Part shown: positions 62,114-64,000 of the stretch, one piece after another
Numbering within the stretch: position 1 is the first letter of the stretch
Layout of the letters: each line of letters opens with the position of its first letter
Origin: Cellulomonas palmilytica
Lineage (GTDB): Bacteria > Actinomycetota > Actinomycetes > Actinomycetales > Cellulomonadaceae
Length of the DNA stretch: 64,000 nucleotides
Assembly (NCBI RefSeq): GCF_021590045.1
Contig: NZ_CP062221.1
Location: forward strand, 1,612,001 to 1,676,000
Direction: 5' to 3'
Notes under the pieces: generated by a model
Database searches by the model: none
Told to the model about the DNA's origin: nothing
The model's input: only the letters and a program-made list of their open reading frames with translations
Program-made: the position numbers and the translations under genes

Positions 62114-63199
62114 GTGAGCGAGCAGTTCGCCGCCGCGCAGGCGCTGCTCGCCGAGCACGCGCAGATCGAGGCGCAGCTCGCCGACCCCGCGGTGCACGCC
62201 GACGCGTCGCGCGCCCGCCAGCTCGGACGCCGGTACGCGGAGCTCGGCCGCGTCGCGCACGCGTACGAGGCGTGGCGCAGCGCGTCCGGCGACGCGCAGG
62301 CCGCCGCCGAGCTCGCGGAGCAGGACGCGGCGTTCGCCGCCGAGCTGCCCGCGCTGCGGGAGGCTGCCGACGCCGCGGCCGCCCGGCTGCGCGAGGTGCT
62401 CATCCCGCGCGACCCCGACGACGCGCGCGACGTGATCCTCGAGATCAAGGCCGGCGAGGGCGGCGAGGAGTCCGCGCTGTTCGCGGGCGACCTGCTGCGC
62501 ATGTACACGCGGTACGCCGAGCGCATGGGCTGGTCGACGCAGGTGCTCGAGTCCACACCGTCGGACCTGGGCGGCGTCAAGGACGTGCACGTCGCGGTCA
62601 AGGCGCGCGGTGCCGTCGCGCCCGAGGACGGCGTGTGGGCCCACCTGAAGTACGAGGGCGGCGTGCACCGCGTGCAGCGCGTGCCCGTCACCGAGTCGGC
62701 GGGGCGCATCCACACGTCCGCCGCGGGCGTGCTCGTCCTGCCCGAGGCGGAGGACGAGGGCGAGGTCGAGATCGACCAGAACGACCTGCGGATCGACGTG
62801 TACCGCTCGTCCGGTCCCGGCGGGCAGTCGGTCAACACCACGGACTCCGCGGTGCGCATCACGCACCTGCCGACGGGCATCGTCGTGTCGATGCAGAACG
62901 AGAAGTCCCAGCTGCAGAACCGTGAGCAGGCGATGCGCGTGCTGCGCGCGCGGCTGCTGGCGGCCCGCCAGGAGGAGAGCGCCGCGGCGGCCAGCGAGGC
63001 CCGGCGCAGCCAGGTGCGCACCGTCGACCGCTCCGAGCGGATCCGCACCTACAACTTCCCCGAGAACCGGATCGCGGACCACCGCACGGGCTACAAGGCG
63101 TACAACCTCGACGCGGTGCTCGCGGGCGACCTCGGGCCGGTCATCGCCTCGGCGATCGAGGCCGACGAGGCCGCGCGGCTCGCCGAGGCGGGCGCGTGA
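62114..63199 (+). CDS. prfA: peptide chain release factor 1
   Basis: 361-residue RF1 that reads UAA and UAG. The stop-codon tripeptide region reads [16 protein letters not shown] (PxT as PVT, against PAT in E. coli), and the catalytic GGQ is in [10 protein letters not shown] near residue 237. The C-terminal end is typical. AAGGAG precedes GTG at 62114. Its TGA overlaps the prmC GTG (GTGA), coupling the factor with the enzyme that methylates the GGQ glutamine. Confidence 0.97.
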   Translation: MSEQFAAAQALLAEHAQIEAQLADPAVHADASRARQLGRRYAELGRVAHAYEAWRSASGDAQAAAELAEQDAAFAAELPALREAADAAAARLREVLIPRDPDDARDVILEIKAGEGGEESALFAGDLLRMYTRYAERMGWSTQVLESTPSDLGGVKDVHVAVKARGAVAPEDGVWAHLKYEGGVHRVQRVPVTESAGRIHTSAAGVLVLPEAEDEGEVEIDQNDLRIDVYRSSGPGGQSVNTTDSAVRITHLPTGIVVSMQNEKSQLQNREQAMRVLRARLLAARQEESAAAASEARRSQVRTVDRSERIRTYNFPENRIADHRTGYKAYNLDAVLAGDLGPVIASAIEADEAARLAEAGA

Positions 63200-64000
63200 G
63201 CGCGGGCCCGTTCGACGCCGCGGCGACCCGTACGCCCGGCGTGCGCACGCTCGTCGAGGCCGCCGTGCGCGTGCTCGACGAGGCGGGCGTGCCCTCGCCG
63301 CGTGTCGACGCCGTCGCGCTCGCCGCCCACGCGCTCGGGCGTGACCGCCTCGAGCTCGCGCTCGCCCCCGACCCCGCGCCGGCGGGGTTCGTCGAGGAGT
63401 TCGCCGCGCTCGTCGACCGGCGGCGTGGGCGCGAGCCGCTGCAGCACATCGTCGGGCACACCGCGTTCCGGTACCTCACGCTGCGCGTCGAGCCCGGCGT
63501 GTTCGTGCCGCGCCCCGAGACCGAGGTCGTCGCGCAGGTCGCGGTCGACGAGGCCGCGCGCCTCGTCGGCGCGGGAGCGCGCCCGGTCGTCGTCGACCTG
63601 TGCTGCGGGACGGGCGCGATCGCGCTGTCGGTCGCCACCGAGGTGCCCGGCGCGCGGGTCGTCGCGGTGGACCTGTCGACCGGGGCCGTCGAACTCACGC
63701 GGGCGAACGCCGCCGCGGCCGGGGCGGCTGGGCTGCGCGTCGAGCAGGGCGACGTGCGCGAGCCCGGGCTGCTCGCGGACCTCGTGGGGACGGTCGACGT
63801 GCTCGTCTCCAACCCGCCGTACGTGCCGCCCGACGCGGTGCCGCGCGAGCCCGAGGTCCGCGACCACGACCCCGACCTCGCGCTCTACGGCGGTGGCGCC
63901 GACGGGCTCGACGTGCCGCGCGCCGTGATCGCCGCGGCGTGCCGCCTCCTCGTGCCCGGTGGGCTGCTCGTCATGGAGCACGCCGAGGTGCAGGACGCGC
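63196..64000 (+). CDS. prmC: release factor glutamine methyltransferase PrmC, 3' end outside window
   Basis: 268 codons visible of an expected 280-295. SAM-binding motif [16 protein letters not shown] near residue 135, the catalytic VSNPPYVPP near residue 205 and the helical N-terminal substrate domain ([21 protein letters not shown]) are present. It N5-methylates the GGQ glutamine of RF1 and RF2. GTG at 63196 overlaps the prfA stop. The last residues lie beyond the window. Confidence 0.95.
   Translation, partial: MSAGPFDAAATRTPGVRTLVEAAVRVLDEAGVPSPRVDAVALAAHALGRDRLELALAPDPAPAGFVEEFAALVDRRRGREPLQHIVGHTAFRYLTLRVEPGVFVPRPETEVVAQVAVDEAARLVGAGARPVVVDLCCGTGAIALSVATEVPGARVVAVDLSTGAVELTRANAAAAGAAGLRVEQGDVREPGLLADLVGTVDVLVSNPPYVPPDAVPREPEVRDHDPDLALYGGGADGLDVPRAVIAAACRLLVPGGLLVMEHAEVQDA

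Overview
The window is bacterial chromosome of very high GC with GTG starts in about half the genes, many 4-base GTGA/ATGA stop-start overlaps, and a gene set typical of Actinomycetota. That set includes the accA3/accE/accD/birA acyl-CoA carboxylase group, an LpdA-type flavoprotein beside purine nucleoside phosphorylase and phosphohexomutase, and Rho with a long insertion. AdhE, an orphan catechol-siderophore dehydrogenase and DUF6318 proteins fit a facultatively anaerobic Cellulomonas-like actinobacterium. The genus is inference.

Region by region. 1-7.7 kb: phosphohexomutase (cut by the window edge), punA, lpdA, a membrane-anchored endonuclease/exonuclease/phosphatase protein, a radical SAM/SPASM protein and a transglutaminase. 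7.7-11.2 kb: the iron import operon efeUOB (minus strand) behind an IdeR/DtxR-like iron box. 11.3-21.9 kb: Nudix hydrolase, biotin-dependent acyl-CoA carboxylase genes (alpha; epsilon and beta), maf, a VKOR-family thiol oxidoreductase, a DUF885 protein, birA and a class III adenylate cyclase. 21.9-25.5 kb: HMCES/YedK-type peptidase, Bcr/CflA-type MFS exporter, PLP aminotransferase. 25.6-32.2 kb: a mobile-element island. It holds an IS3 element interrupted by a complete IS30 element, remnants of IS30, IS3-type and IS256 elements, a secreted trypsin-like protease with a TTG start, and an ECF sigma factor with a coupled membrane partner.

32.2-34.6 kb: a small membrane ORF and a coupled three-gene operon of exported proteins (DUF6318 lipoprotein, PKD-like protein, coiled-coil lipoprotein). 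34.8-39.4 kb: adhE and a Na+/H+ antiporter, with two DosR-like boxes upstream of adhE. 39.4-44.7 kb: a tightly coupled three-gene operon (trypco/CU044_2847 protein; trypsin-like protease fused to a CHAT-like domain without its catalytic residues; 1027-residue TPR-like protein). It resembles an NTP-independent biological-conflict module and is the most interesting locus here. 44.9-46.7 kb: entA-like dehydrogenase, a phosphopantetheinyl transferase and tRNA-Arg(CCG).

46.9-55.7 kb: GntR regulator, CynX-type MFS, then argS-lysA-hom-thrC-thrB (arginyl-tRNA synthetase and the aspartate-family pathway to lysine and threonine). 55.7-64 kb: rho with a long structured leader, a membrane-anchored PemK/MazF-like protein, FMN reductase, DinB protein, TfoX-like protein, GT4 glycosyltransferase, and the translation group rpmE-prfA-prmC (prmC cut by the window edge).

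At least nine genes carry a TANNNT -10 hexamer only 5-7 bases before the start codon, which indicates leaderless transcription and also decides several starts.
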